A DNA stretch of 64,000 nucleotides from Torreya grandis (Eukaryota; Streptophyta; Pinopsida; Cupressales; Taxaceae), in contig JARHVA010002683.1 in assembly GCA_037957365.1 (NCBI GenBank), forward strand, positions 1,282,001 through 1,346,000, read 5' to 3'. Position 1 is the first letter of the stretch; each line of letters begins with the position of its first letter. Positions 35,201 to 48,500 of the stretch are shown here, in pieces. The notes under the pieces were generated by a model, which worked only from the letters and a program-made list of their open reading frames with translations, had not been told where the DNA came from and ran no database searches. Position numbers and translations under genes: made by a program.

Positions 35201-36332
35201 TTATTAGTGTACATTTTTGCATTCTAAGAGGAATGGTAACTGATCCTATTCCTTATATAGTATACTCTTTGTCATTTATGATCCTAACCTATTCTCCATT
35301 GGGTTGGTCTGAAAGTGAATCGAATAGCTTCTTGTCACCTAATATATGTTTGGTAGCACTATAATCGATCAACCAAATATTCCTTGTGGGCTACGACATC
35401 TGGGAGACTAGTACCAAATTCTTGTCTTCATAAGATATCTCTTCTTCAGATATATCATCTTGTTGAGAAATGAGATGTCCCTTTTGTGTCTATTGATGGG
35501 GATATCTTTTTGATTTTTGAGAATCATCTCACCTTGATGTGATGGTAGACCTTTGTTTTCAGGCATTATACTAGTAGTTGTCTGTGTTATGAGTATTAGC
35601 TCAACAGATATGACACCATTTCTTTGACTTTTGTGATTTTTGATGTCGAGATTGTTATTGTTGTTTTTATTTCTATGGCTACTTCTCTGAAGGCCATTTA
35701 TGAAACTTCTTACCTTGTTGCCTCTTTGAGATAAGAGATTTATCTTTGAATTAATCTTGGACTGAGTTGATATCTTCTACTTGCTACAATAGGGCCACAA
35801 GCTCTTCAAATGATATTGATTGTTTGATGACATTTAGTGTCATGATGAACACTCTAAATTTGGAAGGCAGTGCTCTCAAGGTAGTCTAGACCATGAGATC
35901 ATCTTCTATATTCTCATTGAGTGCTAGTATCTCTATCTGTATTTCAACCACTCGATGTAAGAGTTCCTCAAATTTCTCATTAGACTCTATGGTGATCGTG
36001 TGAAGTCTCGATTGCAAATGGAGGATCTTCATCTTATTCTTTGCCTCATATATAGTCGTTGACTTATCGCATGCTCATTTTGGATCATCAACATCCCTAA
36101 TATGTGGTTGGATGTCATCAGTGATACTCATCATGATTAGCATCAAGGATTTTACATTAGCCTTATCATGCTTTTCACATGTAACAAGACTAGTGGGAGC
36201 TTGCTCATCTCCTATCATGATTCCCCATACTCCTTCGAATAGAAGGATTGTGGGCATATTTTTTTTCCATGCAACATAATTTGGCCCTTTAAGTAGTTAG
36301 GCATCTGAGAGAAGTAGTTTTAGAATAGACAT
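32296..36332 (-). pseudogene. copia gag-pol remnant
   Basis: Recognisable pieces in order on the minus strand are listed here. The gag start is at about 36332 (GPNYVAWKKNM, then the frame to 36075). Integrase and pre-integrase wording lies around 34909-34727 (GPLPDSFSGYKYF). Reverse transcriptase follows at 33446-33264 (MIDIKSVFRNGDLKEEVYM, SLYGLKQYPQVWY). RNase H is at 32622-32350 (MISWISKKQIVITLSSIEAQY and HYDNQGVLNF). Stops and frameshifts separate all of them, so no polyprotein is possible. It belongs to a copia family different from the element at 5.7 kb. Confidence 0.9.
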
Positions 36333-37360
36333 TGTAAAAAAAAATTATTTTATTTTATTGCTTAAAAATTATGTATTAGAAAGATGTACCTTATTGTCTC
36401 TCTCTGCTTTAGAATTTCACTTCAACCTTCAAAAAAATTTGTTGTGCATTGCCAATAGTAGTGTTTGATGTCACGAGTCTCACTACTACTTCTCCTAGCT
36501 TGCTATGGCTTTATATTTCTCCAAGGATTTGATCCAGAAACTTCGGCTGGTTTGATGTTGTGAGTCAAAGAAACAAGAATATTTACTTCTTATACCCTAA
36601 ATAAAGATCCTAATTCTACCAATATCTATTCCACACCCCTTTAAACATTAACTTTCAGGACAATATTAAAATCTTTCCAAATGAAGAGTAACAATATGTG
36701 GAGCTTTGTATAGTCTTAATAAAAATGAGCTCTACATTGGTTCAGCTCTTTTATGTGGTCTACCTTTGTTTCACCTTCCCAAGCATTGACTAAGCAAGGG
36801 AAAGCTTCAACAGACTCATGTCTTACTTCTGTTGTGTCACTAGCTAGTGATTGTAGGTCACTTGATTTTTCTATATGAGCTCCTCTTTCAAACACTTTAC
36901 CCACATTGACAGTACAAATTTCCACTCTTACCAACGTCATTGTACCTTGTCTCAATGATTTCCTCACTGGACTGCTAACTCATAAAAGGCATTGAAAATA
37001 GCTTCTACAGTTTGTGTTTTCTCCCAACATTTTTAGGCTTGACTGCAGTAACTATTCACCACATTGACCAGGTTGTTGCAGCTCTGATGAGGCTTTCCAA
37101 ACTCTTATTGCTACATAGCTCTCTCTAGCTTTTCTTTCACCAAACTTTTGTTGCATACCTCCTCATGTGAGACTACTTTATGGTCACTTCTATAGGCTCA
37201 CGCTGCTATTGCTATGATCAAAACATCCTTATTCTATAGTGTCGATAAGCTTGTCTCTCCTCATTGCACATCTTTGATCCTTTGCATCACCGAACTAGTA
37301 GCTCTGATTGTCTGGCTTCCTGATTGAGCCTTTCTTTTCCTTTGATTTTTTGGCCTAAAT
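36333..37360 (-). other. unusually long 5' leader of old copia element
   Basis: About 1 kb lies between the primer site and the gag start, compared with about 0.3 kb in the young copia. An 83-codon minus-strand frame lies at 36967-36716, without recognisable motifs. It could be captured sequence or a long leader typical of this family. Confidence 0.5.
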
Positions 37361-37371
37361 CTCTGATACCA
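37361..37371 (-). other. primer binding site of old copia element
   Basis: TGGTATCAGAG on the element strand, two bases inside the 5' LTR; initiator tRNA-Met type. Confidence 0.85.
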
Positions 37372-37373
37372 AT

Positions 37374-37584
37374 TATTAACAAGTTAAAAATGTTTTTCAT
37401 TGATTCAAAATAGAGGTATAAAGCATATATATACAATGTGATGGAAATTTCTAGAAAGATTTAAGCATCATTGTAATATATATCCATACAGTTTCAGAAA
37501 CCTTCTAAAATAATGTAATATCAATCTTGTTATTCACATTTACAGAATTCTAGACGATTTGTGACTATCCATGTTGTGATGCCA
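37374..37584 (-). repeat. 5' LTR of old copia element
   Basis: 211 bp, partner of 32025-32234. It ends (plus strand) with ATGTTGTGATGCCA followed by GATAC. Confidence 0.88.
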
Positions 37585-37739
37585 GATACATTTTTAGTAA
37601 AAGTTTATCTTTGGAAGTTAAAATTTTGGAGAATAATATGTATAAATTTAGTTTATGTGATTCCTCTCCCTATATTATCACTAACAGGAGGAATGTTGGA
37701 AAATCATTATATTAGTACTCATATTAACTAGTGGTGAGA

Positions 37740-37920
37740 AATAACGTTGTATGGACATATTGTTAGGTGAGTGTTTTATATTAAAATATATGAAGATGTG
37801 TGATTTGTTAGAACAAATCACGTAAAGTTCATAAAAGATACTATTATGATAAATTTAGCTAATAGATTGAGATAAGTAAGGAGAGATAGTTGTGATTTGA
37901 TGATAAGCAATTTATTCTTA

Positions 37921-38007
<87 letters not shown>

Positions 38008-38310
38008 CATTGAATAAATATCAAATTATGATTGAATAGAAATAGTGTCGTGCAGATTGGAACATTCTACTCTTCATCTTTATGGGGTGATTCTTAAGTT
38101 TGATTTTCATTTGTAGAGGAATTTTATGTTGTTTGTTTGTTGAAAGGGTTGGTCTGAAGTTTATACTAAGTTTATTGATTATTTTTAGTTTTATTTTGGG
38201 GTAGCTATTGTAATGAACCAAAATACTATAAATTCAAAAAAATTAATGGACATAGTACACAACTTTTGAAATAATAACCTATGTTGATTTGTAATGAATC
38301 TAAAAACTAT
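37740..38310 (+). repeat. LTR-like module, locus I
   Basis: Matches 57660-58165 along its length. Shared text includes TATTGTTAGGTGAGTG, TAGATTGAGATAAGTAAGGA and GAACATTCTACTCTTCA. The first part (37761-38097) begins TG and resembles an LTR. Similarity continues about 200 bp further. A (TA)n run at 37923-38006 has expanded here. Confidence 0.75.
37923..38006. repeat. (TA)n microsatellite
   Basis: Pure TA run of about 84 bp inside the LTR-like module. It creates a spurious tyrosine-isoleucine reading frame on the minus strand. Confidence 0.98.
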
Positions 38311-38812
38311 CAAGAATAATTAAATTACCAATAGGTCAAGATCTTGAGACAATATTTAGAATTGATTCATATTTATTACTTGAAATAATTATAATCCTAA
38401 ACCATTCTTAAATAAGTCCCAACTCATAACTTAGATTTGACATGCAAATATTTGAAAAATCTAAAATCTAACAAATGTCTATTTTTAATAGCTGCTATTT
38501 ATAGTAAGTTTTGCATGCAAGCACATGTGGCTCTAATTTTTTTAAAAATATCCTAAATACTAAAATTAGACTATGGAACAAAATTCAACTAAATTTGACT
38601 TTCTGTTCTAAAAATATATAATTTCTAAAAATAGAAAACTCTCCAAATAGTCATTAAACATTAATTTTAAACCCTTAGACGATCATGTTTTGCCTCTTAA
38701 AATTATTGAAATTAAATATACATGGATAGAGTAGGTTAAGTTAGAATCAAAAATTTTGATACAGTTGTTTTGGCTCATGGAAGAACTCAAATAAAGTTAC
38801 AGGTCAAAATTT
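38311..38812 (-). other. possible gypsy 3' LTR sequence
   Basis: AT-rich sequence directly downstream (in element sense) of the gypsy pol remnant. Its right end at about 38700-38812 is similar, in reverse complement, to 53850-53960 after the other gypsy copy, as expected for LTR starts. The outer limit cannot be fixed. Confidence 0.4.
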
Positions 38813-41108
38813 ATGGCCTCCAGAAGGTTGGCCTTTTTTTGCACCATTCTCCTCTGTTTGAAAATAACTCAGCTCCTACAAGTTTCTCTATTTATAATGA
38901 TATATTTTTTCCTTGTCAATATTTTTCATCTCCCATTCTGTAATCCATGTCTTGTCTTCTTGCTGCAATCCTTTTCACTGTCCCAAATACTTGTTATAAT
39001 TCATGTGCCTTGTGCTCACTATCTTCATATTGAAAACCTAAACTATTTTTTCTTTTTTCTTCTTTAGAAATTTCTTCTCCCAATTTACTTCTTAATCTTC
39101 ATCATCTTCACCATCTTATCCATGGAATTCATATAAATCTTAAACATTAAATATTGAATATATATTAAAATTACGTGATACACTTATCTCATATGAATTA
39201 TCATTGATTTCCTTAACAATTTAGCATGGTCTAATTTTCTTGTACTTCAATTAATTGTATGTGCCTTCTAAAAATTTATATTTTATCAAGTAAACCATTA
39301 CCAATTCTCCTTCTTCAAATACCTTGGATCTTCTTCTGACATCCACTGCTACTTTATATTACTCATTATTTTTCTACAACTTTATTCTTATTCCTTGCAA
39401 CTACTGCATATGCTATACAAATACTTCTGCATCATCACGAATTCAATTTACGATCAGAAATTGTAAGAAATCTAAAATACCTATAGGATTTCTCCCATAA
39501 ACAATTTTAAAATATGAATTTTCTATTGATCTATTGAATGAATTGTTATATGCAAACTCAACTTATGGTAAAGCCACGTCCCTTTGCTTTGGCTTCTCTC
39601 CCACTATGCATCTCAATAATTTTTTTAAGCTCATATTTACAACTTCTATTTGTCCATCTATTTTTGGGTGATATGTACCACTAAATTTTAGCTTGGTACC
39701 CATATTCTTCTACAATTCCTCCAAAAATGACTTAGAAATTTTGTGTCCCTATATAAAGTAATAGTTTTTGGAACACCATACAATCTCACAATATCCACAA
39801 AAAAGAATTCTAAAACTCTAGTGGCATCATTGGTTTTCTTACATGCAATGAAATAAGCTATTTTAGACAATCTATCTAAAAAAAAAATTAAATCTTTATC
39901 TCTCTATATTTTTCATAATCTCAACACAAATTTTATACTCAAATGTATCCTTGGTTGTCTTAAAACTGGTAATGGCATGTATAGTCTAGTATTTTGTGCA
40001 TGTGTTTTAGCTAGCTAACATATTTTTCACCTTGAAACATACCTTGTCACATTTCTCTTCATCTTTGGCTAAAAATACTTTTCTTCCATAAAATCTATTG
40101 TCTTTGTCTTACCAAAATGTCTAGCCAAACCACCACTATGTAATTCTCTTATTATACAATCTCATAAAGACCCAACTGGAATGCATAATTATTTCCCTTT
40201 AAAGAAATAACCTTCTTTTATAAGATACTCATCATGAATAACATCTATCCCACCTATTAGTGGATTCCCACACTACTCAACTACCTTCCTGAAATATGGA
40301 TCAATATCATATAATTATTTAATAGATTCAAATCCAACTACTTCACTCATCATAGTAGTTAATAACTCTACCCTCCTGCTTAATGCATTAGCTCACTGAT
40401 TCTATTTTCTTGATTTATGTTTCAACATAAAAGTATACCCCTACAAGAAAGAAACCCACTTTACAAACCTATTATTCAATTTCTTTTGTGTATTCACATA
40501 CTTCAAAGCCTCATGATTTGTATATAGAATAAACTCTTTAGGCACCAAGTAATGATTTTAATATCTTAATTCTTGTACAATTTCATAAAGTTCAACATCA
40601 TAAGTAGAATACTTTATCCTTACCTCATTCAATTTCTCACTGAAATATGTTATTAGCTTTCTTTCTTGACTCAACACAACACCAATTCCCACAAATGAAG
40701 CATCACAATCAAAATCAAATACTTTGTTAAAATATGATAATTTATAAAATTAGTGTTTCTGTAATCTTCTTCAAAATTTTAAAACTTTATGTGGCTGCTT
40801 TAGTCCATGCAAATTCCTTCCCTCTCATGTAATATGTTACTAGTGCCACAATAATACTAAAAATTTTAATAAATTTTCTATAAAAAGTTGTTAAACCATG
40901 GAAACTTCTTACCTTTGAAATGCTTCTTGGAATATGCCACTCAATAATTTCCTTTATCTTTTCTTCATTCATTTTCACACCATCTACTAAAATTACAAAT
41001 TTTAAAAATACCAAACTGTTCTACATAAACCTATACTTCTTCAAATTTGCATACTTCTCTTTTCTTAATAAATCCATTACCATTCTCAAATGTTGTAAGT
41101 GTTTTTAT
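38813..41108 (-). pseudogene. Ty3/gypsy pol remnant, minus strand
   Basis: On the minus strand, from 41108 down, HLQHLRMVMDLLRKEKYANL is followed by MNEEKIKEIIEWHIPRSISKVRSFHGL and FYRKFIK (reverse transcriptase). RNase H pieces come next, then integrase wording (39870-39688; [17 protein letters not shown] and [18 protein letters not shown]). The C-terminal end reads [12 protein letters not shown] and EFAYNNS. The region breaks off at 41108 just after the position of the YFDD active site, so the front half of pol and gag are missing. There are many stops. The wording is that of plant gypsy families with the RSFHGL and GEKPKQWD motifs. No chromodomain was recognised. Confidence 0.85.
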
Positions 41109-44100
41109 TAATGATGGTGATATGTAGGAATTATTATTATATCTATTTAGATAAAAGGTTTTATATATACTTTAAATGAAAAATATTGAAACATGATGAT
41201 GGATAGTGAAAATCTAGTGCATATGGTGTCTAAAGAATACAATGTGGAGATTGACATGTGGTTGTCATTCCATCTAAGAGAATTGGTGTAAAAATGAGTA
41301 TATGGAAAATAATGTTCCACCTATATGACATGAAATTCTAATATCTATGCATATGGATTCTAGATTTAGTCATAGTGATATGTGTTTGTGTATATATAAA
41401 ACTAAAATGGGAGTAATCATACCCCAATGGAAATAAACCTATGTAATTCCATGTAGAAACTGACTATATACTAAGCTTGCCTAATAATATATGACTAAGA
41501 CTATGCTAATATGAACTATAATTGGTGTACCTTTTGGATAATTCTATAATATTATGTTTTTGAGGCTACTAGTCAATGGCATGGTGGGTAGACTATAACA
41601 CACTATGCTTCTACCAATGTATTTCAATATTGTACAAAAGTGTTATTTCTTAGAGAAATTGAGACTAATCTAAGTGTGATTATGTTTAATTGTATTTTCC
41701 TGAGTTTGAGCTCTGTAATCTATGTATGTGTATTAAAAATTATATTTTGAGTGTAATAGGATTGATTTATCTATGTGATAAACCCCTATGAATAACCCCT
41801 CTTTTAAGGGGAGTTGTTAAACCTCTATATAAATGTCCTCAAAGTAAAATATATGCATCATGTGTGTTAGACTGAAAATATATGATATTTATGTGATAAA
41901 CCAATTTAATGTGTATACATGACATCAAATTGTAAAAGAGATTGAGCGTAAGTTACCAATGTATGGTGTATGTTAGATCTAGCATTCACAATTTTATCAA
42001 GAATATATAATAATGTAAGCATGTATATGAATATAAAATATGGATATAATCTATGTAAACTACTTGGAGGGATGGAACATGATATCCATCAAGGCACTCA
42101 AAGAGGAAATGGAGATACATGAGGTCCCTCATTGCATCACAAATGAGATTTGAAAGATACAAGAAAGAGATAAGTGTCATGGCCATGAAACATACATGAA
42201 AGCATACATAGAAACACATGAGGCACACAAAGTAGTCTAAGTGGTTACAATACAAGTCATATGGGCACATGTCATTAAATCTAAGAAAAGACACACATAC
42301 AATGAAATGTTTAAATGTTCACATCTAATAAAAAACACACAAGTTTGGTTTAGATCCACATGAAAGGACATGTTAAACTACCCACAAAAATAATAAATAA
42401 GCACACAGAAGGACATGGGCACATGTCTAAAGTATACACATAGTGAAATGAATTGGATTAAATACATGGAATAATGGAATATTCAAATTCCCTTGAATAG
42501 ATCTATAATAAAAAAACACACAATCATATCTAGATTAGTAAAGCTATAAATGAAATTATGCATAAACATGTGTTACAAATATGTATCAGAGCAAATACGT
42601 ACACAATTTTAGTCTATAGTATAGTAGTAGCTGGCAAAAAAATTAGTGTAATATAAGATGATCAATATCAAGATATAATCAAAGCTAAAATTATGATGTG
42701 GAGTATATAATAATATAACCTAGCAACTTGAAATTTGTGCATATAGTTCCACTAATGGACTAATATATCAATGTTAAATTGGTGTGTGTATATGTGCCCC
42801 TAATGGGTGAATAATACCAAATCTAGATGTATGTAGAGGAACAAAGCCCTATAGTAATATGTGAACACTCAAATGGAATAAGTGAGCATGTATCTATGAT
42901 AAAACTAACTACACTATCATAGATAGCATATGTAGTACCTAAAAAATAGAAGGAATATAAAAATGGAAATTAATACAATATGAAATTTATAATTTTGAGT
43001 ATATTTAAATGGTTTTATATTTTTTTATCATATTAGACTATTTTTTAATAATTTTTTGAGTATAATCTATGTACAAGCAACATGAAAATTAAAATATGTA
43101 CAAGTAAAATATCGGTTGTACTAACCGATGTGTGTTATAGGAGACTCAATATCAAGGTCACTTGTATCAAGTAAAGAGAGAGTGACTACATGTGATGTAC
43201 GATGAGATATATATGACATGATAAATGGATGTAATAAATAATTTGTAGTTTAAACTAACTCTGAAGTGTGGCTATGAATATGTGGAGCTGACTGAATTGC
43301 CCTATGAACTATGTGGCTCTTGGGGACCTATCTGGTAGAAGAAACTATAACTAGAGTGGATGATCTATATAGAGTGCTTTGGGGACTCCGTAATACTCAT
43401 ATAGGTGTTAATGGGCTAGGGAGAGGCTCTATAAAGTCTAAAACATATCTCTAAAATAAAGGTCTCTCTAATTAAGTTCTATGTGGGAATGTATATATAC
43501 GTGGGTATGTTCTAAAAGTAGAATGCACCTACATTGATGGCTCAACTGATATCTAAGGTATGCTAATTATTATATGTTTGGAGCTATTTATAATGACCAC
43601 TATGTAATTGGTTGTGAACTAGGTAAAGTATACTCATATGAAAGGCCCTAAACTATATCATCTTGATTTGTATGTATATACTTAATACATCTATGTATAG
43701 TGGAGAGAAGGGATCTAAGATGTTATATCCAAGGCCTATCTAATAACATATCAAATGTTTCAAAACTAGGTATAACTATGAATATGGTGGCCAAATGTGT
43801 AGGCCAAACCTAAAATGGAAGTGTGATCTCCCTAAAAAAGATCTAGGCATGACCAATAAATCAATCAATACTTATATCTGTCAAAGAAATATGCTGACTT
43901 GAATTGCCTAAGTGACGTAGAAGTGTAATATTACACATATTTATGCTTCACCTATTCTCAACAATGATACTCCAAATAGGATGATGATCAATGTAAGCTC
44001 ATACAAAGTTTGATTATAAATATGAATCATTTTCAATGATTTGTTATTCTTAGAAAGTGATAAGTGGCCTAGCTACCATTATAGTATGATACACAACAAT

Positions 44101-44209
44101 GATATTATATAGAATGTGTGTGTTCATTATATAAATATGATAAGATGATATAGGTGGATATGCCTGATAAGTATAATAAACACCTGAAGTGTCTGTTATA
44201 TCATTAGCC
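41109..44209. other. unassigned AT-rich region
   Basis: No pol or other family motif was seen. It lies between a truncated gypsy pol and the far end of a gypsy gag remnant on the same strand, so it may be non-coding part or LTR of the latter, but I could not find a second copy to prove an LTR. Confidence 0.4.
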
Positions 44210-45598
44210 TTATGCTTTATAAATGGATCATAAAATATTTTAATTTATTTTTCTTTAATCGATTGTGCTTTGGATGTTTTAGTAGGGGTGATCACATAAA
44301 TTATATTAGCATTTATCAAATCTTAGATCTTATGCCATAAGTTGATGCATCTATTCTGAGTATGGCTTGGTACCTTATGATAATCATAAAATGCATTAGA
44401 ATCATAATTATTTGGAAGAGGCCTAGTTTTATCAACCTATTTGATGATAAGGAGAGATATGATATTGCATTATAAAAGTTGTCAGAAAACATGAGTTATT
44501 GGCTTGGTAACATTTATAAAAGGTCTCCTTGGATGAGATAATAAAATAAGATGAAGAGCTAGCTTTAAGGTTTCATTGATTATTGTCCTTACCTCATTGA
44601 TGTTTTCATTGGGCCTCACCTTAGATGGGATCTTAATTAAACTCTTATAAGTGAAATTTAATCTGGTTATGGACTTTAACTTGCCCAAGAAGATACTTTT
44701 CACTTTCCATTCCTTCATTGTATGATATAGATCTGTAAATGATGGAAAACTTTTAAATAATATACATTCATGTAATATCAATAATAAAGTTTTCTTTAAT
44801 ATGTCTTGGAGTTATCTATCTTCAATGGGGATATTCATATTTTCTAATATGGTTTTATATCTCAAGACATGTTCAGCAATTGGCTTATTAGATTTTTGCT
44901 TTAGTTGAGAAAATTTAGCATACAAAACATTGTCACTGATTTTGATTGATAAATGTGCCAAAAACATATCTAATCAGATTAAATGTTGTGATGGATAGAT
45001 TAGGTAAATCATAGAACCATTATAGTGCATATTCATTTAAACTACGAGGGAATAACTTAGTTAGAAACCAATAATTAGACACATAATTCAAACATGCTAC
45101 ATGAAAATAACACAAATGATACTCTGGGTCACCCTTAACATTATACGGTGTAAGTTTTGGTGTCACAAATATAGATCGTAAAGGATTTGGTGCTATTTTT
45201 TGTGTCAATGGTGTATGTATCACAACATGAGAGTCTAAGGAATGAGATCGTCTAGTGGCACCCTAGTCAAGATGCAACATATTGGCCTATAGAGAATGGA
45301 TCTCTTTACTAAGGGAGTGTACATCTAGAGATGATGGATATGTACTAGCCATAGGAGGTGTTAATACTAGTGAGAGTTGGCTTGTTATATCAAGTTGTCA
45401 TAGAGTCTGAGTTACCCACTTAGTAGGTGTAGTAATATCAGAATCTATGTGGTTAGAGGAATTACATGTAGTATACTTTAGAAGCACTTGTTGAACAATA
45501 CATATATGATCATATTTCATAACTAAATTATTAGGAATGAAAATTTGAAATTATCTCTTATTGGTCACATCAAATCGGTTATCAAATTTAGCCATTGT
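44210..45598 (-). pseudogene. Ty3/gypsy (Tat/Ogre-like) gag remnant
   Basis: On the minus strand, from an ATG at 45598, the frame reads MAKFDNRFDV. After stops come IFVTPKLTPYNVKGDPEYHL, SLNEYAL, WFYDLPNLSITTFN and KFSQLKQKSNKPIAEHVLRY. These match the retrotransposon gag domain (P-Y-G-GDP--HL, FP-SL-G-A--WF--LP--SI-SF, L-QK--E---EY--R). Near 44380-44290 HTQNRC and LWHKI, DLINANII match the gag end of Tat-lineage elements (CDYH---GH--E-C--LKHKIQDLID). Many stops make it dead. No pol of this element was found nearby. Confidence 0.7.
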
Positions 45599-48500
45599 AA
45601 GTTGGGATGTAGGAAAAAAAAGTTGTATATTTTGAACCTTTAAATAAATTAAATATATAAAAGATTGAAAAAATAAAATAATGAATTGGATCTAATTTTT
45701 TAATTAAATATAATGTAAGTATAGGATTTAGAAGTTATTCAAAATAACTTGGGTTCACCAAGTAATTTATCTTTTTAGGATTATTGAATTTAACTCTAAG
45801 GTTGATAAAGAACTAAACAATAAATCGGGAAGTAAAATACTACAATATCAACAACGACTAGTTTGTACAATTATTGATTTATCTAAATTTTTTATAAGTA
45901 TTAATGGAACAAAAAAGGTGTAGTTAGCTATAAAATATGATTGAGATAAACAAGTGGTAAGCTAAGAAGTGGTGTAAGAGTAGTTTAGAGTGTCATGAGT
46001 AGAGAACATGTGTCATATCCCTCTTCAAACAGTAGCATGACCCTCTTTCCATATAATGCATTAAACTAATGACCTTTTGTTTTACACTAATGAACATGTG
46101 TAGGTGAAGTAGTGAAATTATGTGCAATCTTCACCCTATTTTGGGAAGCATGTGCCTATATAATTGAGACCTAGATTGTCACTTATTTTAATTTTAGACT
46201 AATTTATTTGTGAAACCCTAAGCCTTCATATTTTTAAGGATTTTTATTAAAATAAGTAGATGAAGAGTGGTGTTAGTAGGGTGGGTTGGGAAAGACCTCA
46301 ACACCCCATGTATTGAGCACTACCTAAATACCAATATCTCAAAATGGGTTCCATCCTGATGTACTTCTTTTAATGTAAGTGCTAGTGCAAGTAAGAATGA
46401 TGCTAGTAAACTTGAGTATGAATGAAAATTTGATTGCTTTGAGTGTGAATTGGGACTGGAATCCTAAGTAAAACTAAGATTTAGGCTACTATATATGGAT
46501 GTATGCAAAAATAGGGGTAAATAAGGATTAATAACCTTAATTTTTATGATTGTTTCTAAACTTGTTCATGAAAATTTCCATCTAATGGATACATGAATTA
46601 GAGTGGTATTTACATAGTGATATGGTGCTTCTTGAAACATGAAATGAGACTAGGCTAACCCTAAGATGGATAAGTGAGTGGAAAATTATCCTTAAGTGGT
46701 AAAAGAAGATAAAGGTAAATAGTGTTTCCCCATTTACAAATAACACATTGCATTATAGAACAAATGTGCCATAAAACTATATAGGTGCATAACATGTGTG
46801 AAAAAAATATGGGATGCCTAAGTGATGGATTAATGTATCTCTTGGTATATATTTAAAAATCTAGACAAACATTGAAGTTAGAAAAAGGATGAAAAGAGGA
46901 CCTAAGATAGGTCTAGATCTAAGCTAAGGATAGGGAAGTGTCAAGTCACACTAATTGCATTATATGACATTTTAGATGACTACACTATATCATGTATAAG
47001 AACCACTGCAAAAATAAGAAAAATTGAAGAATCAACATTCTTTATTATATATTTTTGTATCTTTACCATGTTCTCTTTAGACTCACTAAACATAGGAAAC
47101 AAAAAGAATAGGATATAACATAAACTATTTCATAATTCAAAATAAAATTACATTTTAGAATTTATCGAATAACAGATAGATTGGATAACTTAAAGAATAT
47201 TTATTTAGCATTATCTCCATTTATAAAGTGCCAAATAGTTTCCATTTTTCTAAGATGTATGCACCTATTTATTATGGGTGAATCATGGTATCAAATAATT
47301 TCATAACCGATATTAAAGGATGATCATGATGAAGATTGATACTAAAAAACCAAGCCTTGATAAATAGATGCACACATTCTAAATTAAAATACTTCTTTTT
47401 ATTTCCTTAAAAAGTATGATTTATAGATATGAAATCTAAATAATGGTTTCAATCACTCTAGAGATAGTTATAAAGAAACTAATTAGCTTAATCTCATGTT
47501 ATTTTACTTAATGCATTGAATGAATGTTATTGTTCTTGGAATGATAAAATGAACAAGATTTAGACCCATGTGTTTTTATTCCATGAGAATAAACACATTT
47601 GTTTTAGTTTATTATAATGCATATTTTGGAATATCTATGCACCCTGAACCATTGGATTAAATAACTTGCATTATTTAAAATATTAATGAGCCCTGATTAG
47701 AAAGATAATATTAATATAATATTAATAAGGTGGTTATCCAACTTATATTGATTCATTATGGAAAAATTACCATCCACCCTTGTGAGAGAGATTCACAACT
47801 ATAAACCAATTAAATATTTAAGTCTAGTTATGTGTGTAATGAACTAGTAATATAGATCATCGACCATTGAATATTGTTGGGAACTAGTATGGTCATAGAA
47901 TTGTGTGTTGATTTTGATATACACTATATGTAATTCAACTATCCATATGTAAATATAAAAATAATATGAGGTTAATAAATTATTGCATCTCTACATGTGC
48001 CAACATTTGTTTCATGTTAGAATAACCTTAAGAGCTGAAAGTGTGAATGGATGATCTTAAAATAATATGCCTAAATTTGATTAGGTATAACATAATAAAT
48101 TTCTGGTAGTAAGATCATGATATTCTATTATTTTTATGTTTGATGTAACCTATTATGGTTTATAAATGAACTAGTCATTATTATACGGCAAGGAATATTG
48201 TTCAATTCTATCTCTTTATAGGTAAGAGAAATAGTTAAACTGAAGTTCAAGGCAATTACTTAAAACAAAATTAAAATTCATCTTATTTGGAATAGGAATA
48301 TTCATATTAAAGACTGACATAAACAACATAAGGCTTAAAATTCTTCAAATGATTCATAAATACATCCAAGTGTTGCTCATTATTAAATGAAGAAAGTCCT
48401 TAAGGTTGAAATAATATCTAAGTTAGACCCATATCACTTTTTTGGCTTCCTTTTATTTAGGTATCTAGATTAGATTTTGTTGGGAATTAAATAAACAAAA

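Larger units (their letters stand above)
32025..37584 (-). mobile_element. old, decayed Ty1/copia retrotransposon
   Basis: The element is 5560 bp on the minus strand with 210-bp LTRs at both ends, a primer site, a polypurine tract and recognisable gag, integrase, reverse transcriptase and RNase H pieces. I count about 20 differences between the LTRs (about 10 percent), and the flanking five bases are GATAG and GATAC, an imperfect target duplication. It is therefore much older than the copia at 5.7 kb and from another family (short LTRs). It sits between the two modules that adjoin each other at 57.65 kb. Confidence 0.9.

Noticed and set aside
37818..38024. 68-codon minus-strand frame rich in tyrosine and isoleucine
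   Set aside because: It is a direct translation of the (TA)n microsatellite.
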